From NCBI GenBank assembly GCA_027493955.1, contig JAOSJT010000001.1, positions 3,273,131-3,337,130 of the forward strand: a DNA stretch of 64,000 bases, given 5' to 3'. Every line of letters begins with the position of its first letter. Positions within the stretch are counted from its first letter, which is position 1. The DNA is from Bacteroidia bacterium (GTDB lineage: Bacteria; Bacteroidota; Ignavibacteria; SZUA-365). The position numbers and the translations under genes are program-made. Under the pieces are notes generated by a model. It searched no databases, was not told where the DNA came from, and saw only the letters and a program-made list of their open reading frames with translations. Positions 9,006 to 18,309 of this stretch are shown here, piece after piece.

Positions 9006-9932
9006 ATGCAAACACAAGCCACACTGCACCTCATCGTCAATCCCGCCGCTGGTAGGGGACGCGGCGGACGCGTGCATCGTGAGGTGCTGAAGAAAGCGCA
9101 TGATCACGGATGGCATGTCAATGAGTACGTCACTGGCGGCCGCGGTCACGCCACCACCATCGCCGCCAAACTCCCGGATGACGAAGCACCACTGCTTGTG
9201 CTCGGGGGCGACGGAACGATGAACGAGGTGATCAACGGATTACGCCATCGCTCGCATCCCGTCGGACTCGTCCCCATTGGTACCGGAAACGACTTTGCGC
9301 GGCTGCTCCGCCTCCGCGACACGGACGATGCGCTGCATGCGTTGCGTGAAGGCAAACGTCGTGTGGTGGATACCGCGCTGGTGGACGTGGTGAACGAGGA
9401 TGGAACGGTAGAGCGCCGGCGCTTTATCAACAGCATGGGTATTGGCTTCGATGCCGCCGTTGCTGTGGATGTGGCGAATGTGCGTCTGGGCAGCGGCATG
9501 CTTCCCTATCTTATTTCGGTGTTCCGCGTGCTCCGGACCTATGAAGCGGTGCCGTCAACCATCACCTTCAGTAATGTCGAAATCTCATCTACCTTGTTCC
9601 TGGCCTGCATCGGCAACGGCACCACCAGCGGTGGCGGTTTCCGACTGACACCCCACGCCCACGCGGACGATGGTCTCCTCGATCTCTGTCACGTCAGGTC
9701 TACTCCGATGCGCCGCATCCTCGCGGTACTACCGAAAGCGCTTTCTGGAACGCACGTGCATGCGCCGGAGGTGCGTATGGAACGCGCGGCACATTTCAAT
9801 GTGGCACTCGATTTTCCCTTACCCGTTCATCTTGACGGCGAGATTCTCACCCGGCAGGCGCGCCGTCTCGTAGTGACCTGTCTCCCGGGCGTATTCGAGT
9901 TCTTCATCCCGCCCGATTCAGCCCTGATGTGA
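9006..9932 (+). CDS. Diacylglycerol/sphingosine kinase-like lipid kinase
   Basis: Soluble or peripheral ATP-dependent lipid kinase of the DAGK_cat (DgkB/YegS/LCB5) family, 308 residues. The N-terminal domain shows LIVNPAAGRGRGG, the nucleotide-binding GGDGTMNEV and PIGTGNDFARLL. The C-terminal beta-sandwich includes NSMGIGFDAAVA, then ACIGNGTTSGGGFRLTPHA and a DGLLDLCHV segment. The natural substrate could be diacylglycerol, another lipid alcohol, or unknown. It is preceded by a good promoter and no tight partner gene. Confidence 0.88.
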   Translation: MQTQATLHLIVNPAAGRGRGGRVHREVLKKAHDHGWHVNEYVTGGRGHATTIAAKLPDDEAPLLVLGGDGTMNEVINGLRHRSHPVGLVPIGTGNDFARLLRLRDTDDALHALREGKRRVVDTALVDVVNEDGTVERRRFINSMGIGFDAAVAVDVANVRLGSGMLPYLISVFRVLRTYEAVPSTITFSNVEISSTLFLACIGNGTTSGGGFRLTPHAHADDGLLDLCHVRSTPMRRILAVLPKALSGTHVHAPEVRMERAAHFNVALDFPLPVHLDGEILTRQARRLVVTCLPGVFEFFIPPDSALM

Positions 9933-10091
9933 ACGACATCCTAGCCCGACGTCGCGCCTCCGTCCACACCCTCACATTGTCGTACATCCCTGTCCACCCG
10001 CTGGCGAGCAGTGGCGGCTTTCTGCCTTGTACCGAGTGCGACCACCTATATATCTTAAAGTTCGTTCTTTTCACTGCTTAGGGAGCATTTT

Positions 10092-10904
10092 GTGAAACGA
10101 CTTAAAGAACTCAGTACCCGCCGCGTGCGGGAGTACGACTATTCGAAGCTGTCGAAGCATCTCGTCGTGTTCAAGACCAGGAAGAATGCCGAGATCCTCG
10201 GAACGACGAAAGACGGCATCACCACGCTCAGCGACGCCGGACGCGCATTTCTCGATGTGCTCGGTCAGGCGTTGCAGAATTTCCCGTGCATTCGTCTTCA
10301 TGAACTGAACATTCGTCCCTCCGAGGTGGAGCTGGCGTTGGAGATCACGGAAGTCCGGAATCCCCGGAAAGCGCCGCCGGAGGACAGTGACGAATGGCTA
10401 TACTACCGGCGCATCATGACACTGCCGGAGTTCATGGGGTATCTGAAGATGAACAGCGCGCATCGCATCAACGCGTTGTTCGGCAGGAACGGCGGCGCAG
10501 TCTGGGCGCGGCGTTATGCATCATGCGTTCTGGAGGACGAGGACGTATTGACCCGCGTGTACGCGGAGTTGCGGGAGGAGTGGAGCCATGTGGTGGTGGA
10601 TCCCGCGCAGCAGACGAAGAAGGGGAAGCAGGCCTCCACCTTGGCCGATGTTCTTGCATCGGAATTCGGCGGCACGGGTGCGCTGTCCGTAAATGGACGC
10701 AAAGGGCGTGCGGTATCGGATCAGCTCGCCGGGGCGATGCTTCTCGGCCGCGTACTGCTGCTGACGGGCGCGCGGAGAGATGAAGCGGTACGCACTGCAT
10801 CCAAGAAGGGCGTCGCGCGTGGGGGAGGCGCCGGTGGCATGGCGGGCAGGCGAGGCTCGGTGGTCCGGTGCCTGGGTCCGGCACGGATTTTTCTTTCCGA
10901 GTAA
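10092..10904 (+). CDS. RAYT (REP-associated transposase)-like protein, apparently catalytically dead
   Basis: The 270-residue protein follows the layout of IS200-like REP-associated tyrosine transposases: GITTLSDAGRAF (42-53), NFPCIRLHELNI (63-74), FMGYLKMNSAHRIN (114-127), GGAVWARRYAS (134-144) and VLEDEDVLTRVYAELREEW. Where active members have the MPNHxH metal motif, this one has RPSEVEL (75-81), so both histidines are gone. The helix that should carry the nucleophilic Tyr reads KMNSAHRIN, with Ser where I would align the Tyr. The C-terminal third is basic and Gly-rich with no clear homology. The start is GTG 10092 after GGGAG. REP-like palindromes lie about 220 bases downstream. It may be a domesticated binding protein or a decaying transposase. 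Confidence 0.7.
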   Translation: MKRLKELSTRRVREYDYSKLSKHLVVFKTRKNAEILGTTKDGITTLSDAGRAFLDVLGQALQNFPCIRLHELNIRPSEVELALEITEVRNPRKAPPEDSDEWLYYRRIMTLPEFMGYLKMNSAHRINALFGRNGGAVWARRYASCVLEDEDVLTRVYAELREEWSHVVVDPAQQTKKGKQASTLADVLASEFGGTGALSVNGRKGRAVSDQLAGAMLLGRVLLLTGARRDEAVRTASKKGVARGGGAGGMAGRRGSVVRCLGPARIFLSE

Positions 10905-11616
10905 GCGGAAGCCGAAGAGCACATTTTTTTATCGCAAGGAGACAGGGACAGCGCCCCGGGACGACAGACGTCAGGCGGAGAGGGGAAGCTCTGTGCATTT
11001 GTCTGGATTTGGGTCCGTCTGTTGAGGGATGATGGTCGGAAATGGAGGAGTGTGGTGGTTTGGGTGGTGGTTTTGAGGGCTGGGACCTGGTGTGGCGGGG
11101 GTGTTTCCGGGTCCTGGGGAGAAATTGGGCGATACATGAATCGCCCAATTTCGGATTCGGCCGTACCCGCGTGGCGATACATGAATCGCCCAATTTCGGA
11201 TTCGGCCGTACCCGCGTGGCGATACATGAATCACCCAATTCTGGTTTTCAGGATGCGCTCGGATGGCAATACATGAATCGCCCGAATCGCCTCCGAGACG
11301 CTCTCGTATCGGGTATCATCGGTCGCACAAACCCACCAGCACGCATCTTCCCTCCTCCGTCAATCCTCAACCAGAGTTCTCGATCCCCGAGTACGACTTG
11401 GCTGCCTGTCAGACACCGGTATTCTCGAATGCGCGTTGTACGCCGTCATTCGACTGAGATCCAATTTTTTCGGCGATGACTCCTGTGAGAACTATTTGGA
11501 TAAGATATGGATATCTCTATCCGCGTTCCGCAGTGTTCCGTGTGCTCGCTGTCGAAAGCGCACGATTTTCTGTATCTTCCTGTGTTCCGCTCTGTTCACG
11601 AATCGAATGAGGAAAC
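10905..11616. other. Intergenic region with REP-like palindromes
   Basis: About 710 bases with no supported gene. It holds the palindrome array at 11122-11290, flanked by low-complexity G/T-rich sequence (about 11030-11110). Short open frames here are products of the repeats. The final 100 bases should contain the promoter of the M24 peptidase gene, but I see no clear consensus. Confidence 0.6.
11122..11290. repeat. REP-like palindrome array (four units)
   Basis: Four units share the core ACATGAATC. Unit 1 (11122-11151) is a perfect inverted repeat with 12-base arms (AAATTGGGCGAT and its complement) around the loop ACATGA. Units 2 and 3 follow at exact 45-base steps, so 11129-11173 and 11174-11218 are near-identical direct repeats. 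Unit 3 carries a G-to-A change in its right arm, and unit 4 (about 11263-11281), 47 bases further, is more diverged. Head-to-tail palindromes next to a RAYT-like gene are the hallmark of REP/BIME elements. I found no other copy in this window. Confidence 0.85.
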
Positions 11617-12807
11617 ATGGATCTCACTGCCATTCAATCCGCTCTTCGCGAGGCCGGTCTCGACGGCTGGCTGTTTTACGACTTTCATAACCGCGACGCC
11701 ATTGCTGCGCGAATCCTTAAAATGGATACCAGCCGCTTCGCCTCGCGCCGCTGGTTCTACTTCATTCCCGCACAGGGCGAAGCACAGAAACTTGTGCACC
11801 GCATCGAACCCTGGCGCTGCGATCATCTGCCGGGCGAAAAGCATGTGTACCTGCCCTGGCCGCAACTCCGCCAACTCCTGAAGGATATGCTCGGCGATGC
11901 AAAGAAAGTGGCCATGCAGTACTCGCCGCTCAACAATATTCCCTACGTCTCCATCGTGGATGCCGGCACCGTAGACCTTATCCGCAGCTTCGGCGTCGAA
12001 GTGGTTTCCAGCGGCGACCTTGTGGGGCGTTTCGAAGCGCATCTCTCCATGGACGACTGGGATAGCCACAAAGAAGCCGGTGAGGTCATGCAGATGGTGA
12101 AGGACGAGACCTTCCGCGAGGTCGCCCGCCGTATCAAGGCCGGCCAGCGTCCGCGCGAGGTGGAGATCCAACATTTTATGCACGATCTGATGCGTACCAA
12201 CGGCATGCACTGGGAAGACGGTCCCATCGTCGCTATCAATGAGCATGCCGCTGATCCGCATTTCGAGCCGACGGAGGAGAACAGTGTGGAAATGAAGGAA
12301 GGCGATCTTCTTCTGCTCGACCTCTGGGCCAAGAAAAACAAACCGGGAGCCATTTATTACGATATCACCTGGATGGGCTACATCGGTACCGATGTGCCAC
12401 AGCGTATCACGGACATTTTCAACGTCGCGCGTGACGCCCGCAATGCAGGTCTGCAGATGGTACGGGAACGCTTCGCCTCCGGGACACAGCTCGCTGGTTG
12501 GGAAGTGGACGACGCGGTGCGTAAGGTGATCGTGGACGCCGGTTACGGCGAGTATTTCGTACATCGCACCGGTCACAACATCGGCCTCGAAGTACATGGA
12601 AACGGCGGCCACATTGATAACCTGGAAACCATGGACGAGCGCCTCATCCTGCCGGGCACCTGCTTCAGCATTGAACCCGGCATTTACATGGAGCATGAGA
12701 AGCTCGGCTTCCGCACAGAAATCGATGTCTTCGTTACAGACGAGGGCGCCGTCGAAGTAACTGGTGCGATACAGGAGCACGTCATCCCCATTCTCACTCT
12801 CTCGTAA
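11617..12807 (+). CDS. M24-family metallopeptidase (Xaa-Pro aminopeptidase-like)
   Basis: Cytoplasmic dinuclear-metal peptidase of 396 residues with a creatinase-like N-terminal domain (to about 150) and a pita-bread catalytic domain. The metal ligands are visible in order: LLLDLWAKK and YYDITW (two Asp), HRTGHNIGLEVHG (His), CFSIEPGIYM (Glu) and FRTEIDVFV (Glu). This set fits Xaa-Pro aminopeptidase or dipeptidase activity rather than a catalytically dead M24 homolog. GAGG lies 4-5 bases before ATG 11617. A hairpin at 12825 separates it from the following symporter gene, which might import the substrates or products. Confidence 0.88.
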   Translation: MDLTAIQSALREAGLDGWLFYDFHNRDAIAARILKMDTSRFASRRWFYFIPAQGEAQKLVHRIEPWRCDHLPGEKHVYLPWPQLRQLLKDMLGDAKKVAMQYSPLNNIPYVSIVDAGTVDLIRSFGVEVVSSGDLVGRFEAHLSMDDWDSHKEAGEVMQMVKDETFREVARRIKAGQRPREVEIQHFMHDLMRTNGMHWEDGPIVAINEHAADPHFEPTEENSVEMKEGDLLLLDLWAKKNKPGAIYYDITWMGYIGTDVPQRITDIFNVARDARNAGLQMVRERFASGTQLAGWEVDDAVRKVIVDAGYGEYFVHRTGHNIGLEVHGNGGHIDNLETMDERLILPGTCFSIEPGIYMEHEKLGFRTEIDVFVTDEGAVEVTGAIQEHVIPILTLS

Positions 12808-12824
12808 CATCTCACACGATTGTG

Positions 12825-12855
12825 CGGGGGACGGCGGCCGGCTGTCCCCCGTTTC
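12825..12855 (+). terminator. Hairpin between peptidase and symporter genes
   Basis: CGGGGGAC (12825-12832) pairs with GTCCCCCG (12844-12851) around a GC-rich loop, followed by TTTCCTTT. It sits 18 bases after the peptidase stop and 20 bases before the symporter ATG, so it could partly terminate the upstream transcript or set the ratio of the two genes. Confidence 0.55.
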
Positions 12856-12870
12856 CTTTCACACCCTTTG

Positions 12871-14361
12871 ATGGATGCGCCTATGTACACCTACATGTTC
12901 GTGATTCTGGCCTATCTGATCGCTCTCACGGCCTACAATTTTTACCAGGCTCGCAAGGTCAAAACGCAGGACGACATGATGGTCGCGGGCCGTAGTCTCG
13001 GCGTGACCAAAATGGTCTTCACGCTTGTCTGTACCTGGATTGGTTCGGGGACTTTCATCGCCGGAGCAGAGTACGCGTTCCGCGCGGGCTGGAGCTCCAT
13101 GTGGATGCCTGCCGGTGCCTGGGCGGGGATCGCCATCATCTACTTTCTCGCCGCGAAAATCCGCACCTTCGGGCAATACACTATCGGCGATATCCTCGAG
13201 GAACGGTACGGTAAGTTCGCGCGACTCTTCGGTGCCGTCGTGCTGGTCATCGCCTTCACTACTATCGTCTCCTATCAGTTCCGTGCCGGTGGGTACATTC
13301 TCAATGTTATCACCGACGGAGCAATCAGTGTGGAAATGGGACAAGCACTCGCCGCGGCCTTCGTGATTCTGTTTACCGCTATCGGCGGCATGATCGCTGT
13401 GGCACATACGGATTTGCCAAACGGCATAATCATCGTGCTGGCATGTATTATCGCGGTACCGTTTGTGGTGGTCACCGCCGGGGGATTTGGCGCGCCCGCA
13501 GAAGTGCTTCCCGCTTCGCACATGATGCTGATATCGCCGGAGTTCGGGCAGTATCCGTTCCTGAAGGGCTTCAGTTATTTCCTGGCCACGATGTTTCTGC
13601 TGCTTGGCGTGCAAAGCATGTATCAGAAGTTCTACAGTGCCAAGACCGCAGCGGACGCAAAAAAGGCGGTGGCGTTGTGGATTGTCGGAACGATTGTGGT
13701 CGAGACCGTGGTCATTGTGATCGCGATTTATGCCGCCAGTTATTTCTGGAACGATACTTCCATCGATCCCGCCGCTATCGTGCTGCACGCAGCACGGAAC
13801 ATGGTGCCCGCGCCCGTGGGCTTGTTACTGCTCGGAGCGGCTGTGGTCGTGGTACTCTCCACCGGCATGAATTATCTGTTGAGTCCGTCCACGAATCTCA
13901 TGCGCGATATCTATCAGCGCTTCATCAATCCCGACGCGCCGCAGCAACGCATGGTGGCGTTGCAGAAAGTCCTTATCGTCGTTCTGGGCTTCGCTGCCTT
14001 TCTGATGATTTTCATACCGACGGTGCTGAAATCAGAAATCTCCGTGCTCAAATACGCGTACTTCGCGTACACCTTGTATGGGGTCGCCATCACACCGGCG
14101 CTGCTCGCCGCTCTCGCATGGAAGCGCGCCACAAAAATGGGCGGGCTTGCAAGTATCATTTCCGGTGCGTTCATGGCCATCGTATTCGACATAGTCATCC
14201 CGTACGGTTTTCCGCAGGTGATGGTGTCGGGGGATCCGTGGGGGATTCCGAGCATCTATCCCGCGCTTTTTGTTTCCATCAGCGCGCTGGTCATTGTCAG
14301 CTACATGACACCGAAACCGGACGCGAAACTTCTGGAGAAGCTGTTTCCACAGCAGACCTGA
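12871..14361 (+). CDS. Sodium:solute symporter (SSF family)
   Basis: Inner-membrane Na+-coupled transporter of about 497 residues with roughly 13 helices, in the SSS family with pantothenate, proline and sugar carriers. Typical segments include VAGRSLGVTKMVFTLVCTWIGSGTFIAGAEYAFRAG (TM2-TM3 with the unwound region), TIGDILEERYGK, IGGMIAVAHTDLPNG and a TM8 region VVLSTGMNYLLSPSTNLMRDIYQRF, where Ser/Thr residues line the sodium site. Substrate unknown. The start is ambiguous: ATG 12871 or 12883, neither with a clear ribosome-binding site; an upstream GTG is in non-homologous sequence. A strong terminator follows. Confidence 0.88.
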   Translation: MDAPMYTYMFVILAYLIALTAYNFYQARKVKTQDDMMVAGRSLGVTKMVFTLVCTWIGSGTFIAGAEYAFRAGWSSMWMPAGAWAGIAIIYFLAAKIRTFGQYTIGDILEERYGKFARLFGAVVLVIAFTTIVSYQFRAGGYILNVITDGAISVEMGQALAAAFVILFTAIGGMIAVAHTDLPNGIIIVLACIIAVPFVVVTAGGFGAPAEVLPASHMMLISPEFGQYPFLKGFSYFLATMFLLLGVQSMYQKFYSAKTAADAKKAVALWIVGTIVVETVVIVIAIYAASYFWNDTSIDPAAIVLHAARNMVPAPVGLLLLGAAVVVVLSTGMNYLLSPSTNLMRDIYQRFINPDAPQQRMVALQKVLIVVLGFAAFLMIFIPTVLKSEISVLKYAYFAYTLYGVAITPALLAALAWKRATKMGGLASIISGAFMAIVFDIVIPYGFPQVMVSGDPWGIPSIYPALFVSISALVIVSYMTPKPDAKLLEKLFPQQT

Positions 14362-14390
14362 CCGTGAAACTTTCTTCTTGATCATCAACC

Positions 14391-14438
14391 CACAGGGGTA
14401 GGCGATGCCGCGGCAAAGCGTACCCCTGTGTCTTTTTT
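14391..14438 (+). terminator. Intrinsic terminator after the symporter gene
   Basis: CACAGGGGTA (14391-14400) and its exact complement TACCCCTGTG (14421-14430) flank a 20-base loop and are followed by TCTTTTTT (14431-14438). It ends the symporter transcript 30 bases past the stop codon. Confidence 0.85.
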
Positions 14439-14630
14439 ATGAGGATGGACCGGTAGTGATAATCCGCCTCCTGCTGTGGGACGAGAGAAGCAACGACACG
14501 GGACTCAGGCCTCTATGTGTCCCGACTGGAATTCCCGGCATCTCTCGATTCACCAACACACCTGCACGTCCGCTTCTCGCATTTGTGCATTGCGCCTCTT
14601 ATATTCCAATTGACCAATTTCTGGTGATGT

Positions 14631-17330
14631 ATGTCTGCCCTTTCCCCTTTGACCCTCGCGATGCCTTTCGCGCTTCTCGTGGTGCTGCTTGCGCCTGCGA
14701 TTGATGCACAGACGGATTTCACTGATGTGGAGCGCCGAAGCGGTTATGCGCTGCGCGGTGATACTGCAGTGTTTCTCTTTGATGAAATGGTCCATGGCGA
14801 GCGTCCCGGCATCGTCAGCGTCACAGGAAGTATGCGTGCTTGGTCGCAGGACATGAACGAGAGTCCCTGGCTGCTTCACTCCGTGACCGGATCCGGACTC
14901 TGGTTGCTGCGAATGCCCGGGCGAAGCGATGCGCTTCGTGACACGGAATTTAAGTTTCGCACGGATGAAGGGAAATGGATACCGCCACCACCTGCTGCGC
15001 TGAATGTGCGGTCCGGCAATCTTGTGTTCGATCCGCAAGAGCAACGCCCGGAATATCGAGCCGAAATCGTCGCGCCCCGGCATATTCGCTTCTTTCTTCT
15101 TCGCGGAGAGGCTGAACTTCAACTGGATCCGGCCGCCTACGAGATCGAAACCGCGCAGGGACGACGCATCGCCGTGCTGTCGCTGTTCTGGACCGGACGC
15201 AACACGCTTCAGATCTATCCCGCCGAGGATCTTGACATTCGCCGTGTCCATTTCCTCCGGGTGAATAGCAAAGGCCTCCGCCTGCTTTGTTCCTTCGACG
15301 GCTGGCTGCGCCATACCTACACACCGCTGGAACTGGGGGCACGCTATCATACCAATACTGATTCCACGGTATTCCGCATCATTGCTCCACGCGCAGACAG
15401 CGTCGTGCTCTACCTGTACAGCGAACGCACTGGTGCGCACACCGCCCGTCACCCGATGCGGCGCAACAGCGACGGGAGCTGGGAGCATGCACGTAATGGT
15501 GACCTGGAGGGCAGCTGGTACGATTTCACCGTGCACGGTCCGCCGGACCCGGGAAATGAGTTTTTCGAACAGATGCCGGTGCACATTAGTGATCCCTGGG
15601 CACGGGTGAGTGACGACAGCTTCGGGCGCTCCCGCGTTCGTCGTCCCGAGACTCCCCCACCTCCGGTGAAAGGCGGACGACCGAAAATGGAAGATGTCAT
15701 CGCCTACGAAGTACATCTGGAAGATTTCACGCTGACGCTTCCCGGACTCGCGGGGGAAAAGCGCGGCAGCTTCGCGGGCTTCATCGAAAGCGGACTGTAC
15801 AATAAACGCGGCGAAGCGGTCGGCTTCGACTATCTCGTGAATCTGGGTATCAATGTTGTCCACCTGCTGCCTGTGCAGGAATTCCTGCACTACCCCGACG
15901 ACGAGTGGCGAAGCGCCTTTATGAACGACGCCTACATGCGCGAGCAAATGGTGGCCGAAAGTAATTACCAGTGGGGCTACCGCACCTCCCATGCCATGGC
16001 GCTCGAATCGCGCTACCGCACACGCGGCAGTGACTTCGGGTCCCAAAACCGCGATTTCCGAAATCTTGTCGCCGCATTCCATGAGAAAGGCATCGCCGTG
16101 ATCGTGGACCTCGTCTTCAATCACACCGCCGAGCGCATGGATAGCCGGGAGATGTACTTTCACTTTCGCGTGCTGGACAGACATCTGTGGTATCGCACAG
16201 GTGATGATCTGAATTTCATCGGCGAATACGGTACGGAAACCAAGTCCGAGGATCGTCCCATGACCGCGCGCTGGATATACGACCAATGCGAACTCCTCGT
16301 GCGGGAATACGGTGTGGATGGTTTCCGCATTGACCTGGCAGGGCTCACAGACAAGCTGACCCTCCATGAATTACGTCGACGGCTGGGACCGGACATTATC
16401 ATTTATGGCGAACCCTGGATAGCATCTTCCGATCCCGATTATGAGGCTAATCCCGATTGGAACTGGTACAAGGAAGATGCGCCTATCACCTTCTTCCAGG
16501 ATGATACCCGAAACGCGCTCTGTGGTCCGCCGGACAATCCGCGCGATAAAAGAACCGATCGCGGCTACGCTGGTGGTAACGGGAACCGCGAAGCGGCCAA
16601 GCATGCCCTCGCCAATACCTTCGAACACGAAGACAGTCCCAACAAGGGTATCAATTACCTCGACATACACGACAACTGGGCACTTGCGGACCGCTTCGCC
16701 GAACGTGACTGGAATGGTCTGCTTGGTGTTGATGAAGGCCCGTACCGCATCGCCGCCGCGATGTTGTTCACCTCGCTCGGCCCGATAGTTCTGCATGGCG
16801 GCAGCGAATTCATGCGCAGCAAAGGCGCCACACCGCTGGTCAGTTACGTCAAGCACACAGCGACCGGACCAGTCTATATCCATGGTAAACGTGACACGTA
16901 CAATTTGCGGAAACCGAATCTCTTTGACTGGGATGTACTGGGCACGAACCGCGCAGACGGGGCAGCGTGCAATTACGGACAGATGGCGGCATACTGGAAG
17001 GGACTCATCGCTTTGCGAAAAAGTTCGTGGGGGAAGGTCTTCCGCATTGATAAGGGAATTTCAAAGGATTATATTCGCTGGACAGAACCTGACAATCCCA
17101 TGGTGCTCGGGTACGTTGTTGGAGGCAGCGTTGCGGTCGCTGTCAATACGGCCGATACGCCATGTATCGTAGATTCCTTTACACTGCCCGCGGGATCGTG
17201 GGAGCTTGTCGTGAACGACGAGCGGGCAGGAACTGAAACGATTTCGGGCTACCCGGAATCTTCACTCCATGGAGGATCGGTTACCCTCACCCTTCCTCCG
17301 CAATCCGTGCGTATCTGGGTACGGCGGTAG
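14631..17330 (+). CDS. Exported GH13 alpha-glucan hydrolase (type I pullulanase-like)
   Basis: An 899-residue secreted or periplasmic glycoside hydrolase. A signal peptide (about residues 1-26, ending AIDAQ) is followed by beta-sandwich modules (about 30-350) and a GH13 barrel. The four conserved regions are visible: DLVFNHTAE (I), VDGFRIDLAG with the nucleophile Asp (II), IIIYGEPWIA with the acid/base Glu (III) and YLDIHDNWAL (IV). YQWGYRT corresponds to the pullulanase-type YNWGY signature. A short beta domain closes the protein. Expected action is on alpha-1,6 links of pullulan, glycogen or starch, but alpha-1,4 activity cannot be excluded. It ends 18 bases before the stress protein gene. 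Confidence 0.88.
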   Translation: MSALSPLTLAMPFALLVVLLAPAIDAQTDFTDVERRSGYALRGDTAVFLFDEMVHGERPGIVSVTGSMRAWSQDMNESPWLLHSVTGSGLWLLRMPGRSDALRDTEFKFRTDEGKWIPPPPAALNVRSGNLVFDPQEQRPEYRAEIVAPRHIRFFLLRGEAELQLDPAAYEIETAQGRRIAVLSLFWTGRNTLQIYPAEDLDIRRVHFLRVNSKGLRLLCSFDGWLRHTYTPLELGARYHTNTDSTVFRIIAPRADSVVLYLYSERTGAHTARHPMRRNSDGSWEHARNGDLEGSWYDFTVHGPPDPGNEFFEQMPVHISDPWARVSDDSFGRSRVRRPETPPPPVKGGRPKMEDVIAYEVHLEDFTLTLPGLAGEKRGSFAGFIESGLYNKRGEAVGFDYLVNLGINVVHLLPVQEFLHYPDDEWRSAFMNDAYMREQMVAESNYQWGYRTSHAMALESRYRTRGSDFGSQNRDFRNLVAAFHEKGIAVIVDLVFNHTAERMDSREMYFHFRVLDRHLWYRTGDDLNFIGEYGTETKSEDRPMTARWIYDQCELLVREYGVDGFRIDLAGLTDKLTLHELRRRLGPDIIIYGEPWIASSDPDYEANPDWNWYKEDAPITFFQDDTRNALCGPPDNPRDKRTDRGYAGGNGNREAAKHALANTFEHEDSPNKGINYLDIHDNWALADRFAERDWNGLLGVDEGPYRIAAAMLFTSLGPIVLHGGSEFMRSKGATPLVSYVKHTATGPVYIHGKRDTYNLRKPNLFDWDVLGTNRADGAACNYGQMAAYWKGLIALRKSSWGKVFRIDKGISKDYIRWTEPDNPMVLGYVVGGSVAVAVNTADTPCIVDSFTLPAGSWELVVNDERAGTETISGYPESSLHGGSVTLTLPPQSVRIWVRR

Positions 17331-17348
17331 CACACACAAGGAGGCGCC

Positions 17349-18185
17349 ATGAGTAAACGTATTGTAGTCGGCCTGGACGGTTCTCCCTACTCCAAAAGCG
17401 CGATCGAAATGGCAATCCGTCGTTCGCGTCTGTATGAAGGAACTATCATCGGCGTGGCCGTTATCGACAGACCGAGCATTGAAGGACTTGCGGCCGGTGC
17501 CCAGCCCGGGGCCTTTCAAATGTCCGAATCCGCTGTCTCGACGATGCTCAATGATGCAAAGCACCATGCCGAGGAGTTGATCGCACAATTCCGTATGACC
17601 TGTGATGTCGCGAATGTTCAACACGAAGACGTCATTTATACGGGAACGCCCTTTGAAGGTCTTCTTGACGAGGGCAAAACCGCCGATCTGATCATTACAG
17701 GTCTACGAACATTTTTCCACTATCCCACACATGAAGGTCCCGGAGACACCCTTGAGATGCTTCTCAAGGATCCTGTCTGTCCGGTGCTCGCCGTTCCGGA
17801 AAAGCTCGAACTCCCGCGCAATGTCGTCATCGCATACGATGGAACGCTCGGTGCTGCAAGGGCTTTGCAGTCCTACGCGCATGTGACTCCGGATATCCCG
17901 AATATCTATCCCGTCACGCTGCTGTGTGTGGCCATGGAATATGACAAACATAAATACGACCTTGAAAAGGCGGTCAAATTCCTGCAATCCCATGGCATCG
18001 AAGCGCGGATCATGCTGCGTACAGGTAAAGCAGCCACAGCCATACTTCAGGTGGCGAAGGAACTGCATCCGGCGCTGGTGATTCTGGGCAGACCCATCCG
18101 ACGCGGCATTACCGAGTATCTTTTCGGCAGCACTTCGAAACAGATCATCAATGCAGGCAACGTGCCGGTATTCGTGTTTCATTGA
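17349..18185 (+). CDS. Tandem universal stress protein
   Basis: Cytoplasmic protein of 278 residues made of two UspA folds. The first begins KRIVVGLDGSPYSKSAIEMA and the second NVVIAYDGTLGAARAL. The second ends with ILGRPIRRGITEYLFGSTSKQII, close to the G-x2-G-x9-G-S/T ATP-binding signature; the first lacks a full version (ITGLRTFFHYPTHEGPG), so perhaps only one half binds ATP. A textbook AAGGAGG (17338-17344) precedes ATG 17349. Close spacing to the glucan hydrolase gene suggests co-transcription. Role unknown. Confidence 0.88.
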   Translation: MSKRIVVGLDGSPYSKSAIEMAIRRSRLYEGTIIGVAVIDRPSIEGLAAGAQPGAFQMSESAVSTMLNDAKHHAEELIAQFRMTCDVANVQHEDVIYTGTPFEGLLDEGKTADLIITGLRTFFHYPTHEGPGDTLEMLLKDPVCPVLAVPEKLELPRNVVIAYDGTLGAARALQSYAHVTPDIPNIYPVTLLCVAMEYDKHKYDLEKAVKFLQSHGIEARIMLRTGKAATAILQVAKELHPALVILGRPIRRGITEYLFGSTSKQIINAGNVPVFVFH

Positions 18186-18309
18186 CGCCGGCAGCGACTC
18201 CGGCTCTCGAGCGGTGTCGATCAATATCACTGATGCACAGGAGGGGGATCCCGGTCGCTGCGGACCGTTTCAGTGTTTCCAGGAGCGCACAGAGGGGCAC
18301 GTGACCGCG

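Noticed and set aside
9006-9932. NAD kinase assignment for the GGDGT protein
   Set aside because: The GGDGTMNEV plus PIGTGNDFA combination and C-terminal sandwich fit lipid kinases of the DAGK_cat family rather than NAD kinase.
11122-11290. Possible CRISPR array
   Set aside because: The spacers between palindromes are identical rather than unique, the repeats are perfect hairpins with 45-base period and there are no cas genes; REP-like elements fit better.
11042-11479. Open frames through the REP region on both strands
   Set aside because: They arise because the 45-base repeat is a multiple of three; their proteins are simple repeats without ribosome-binding sites.
14405-14704. A 99-residue plus-strand frame before the GH13 gene
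   Set aside because: It starts inside the terminator hairpin, has no ribosome-binding site and overlaps the GH13 signal peptide.
14550-16367. A 605-residue open frame antisense to the GH13 enzyme
   Set aside because: The sense strand has a signal peptide and all four GH13 regions; the antisense product resembles no family.
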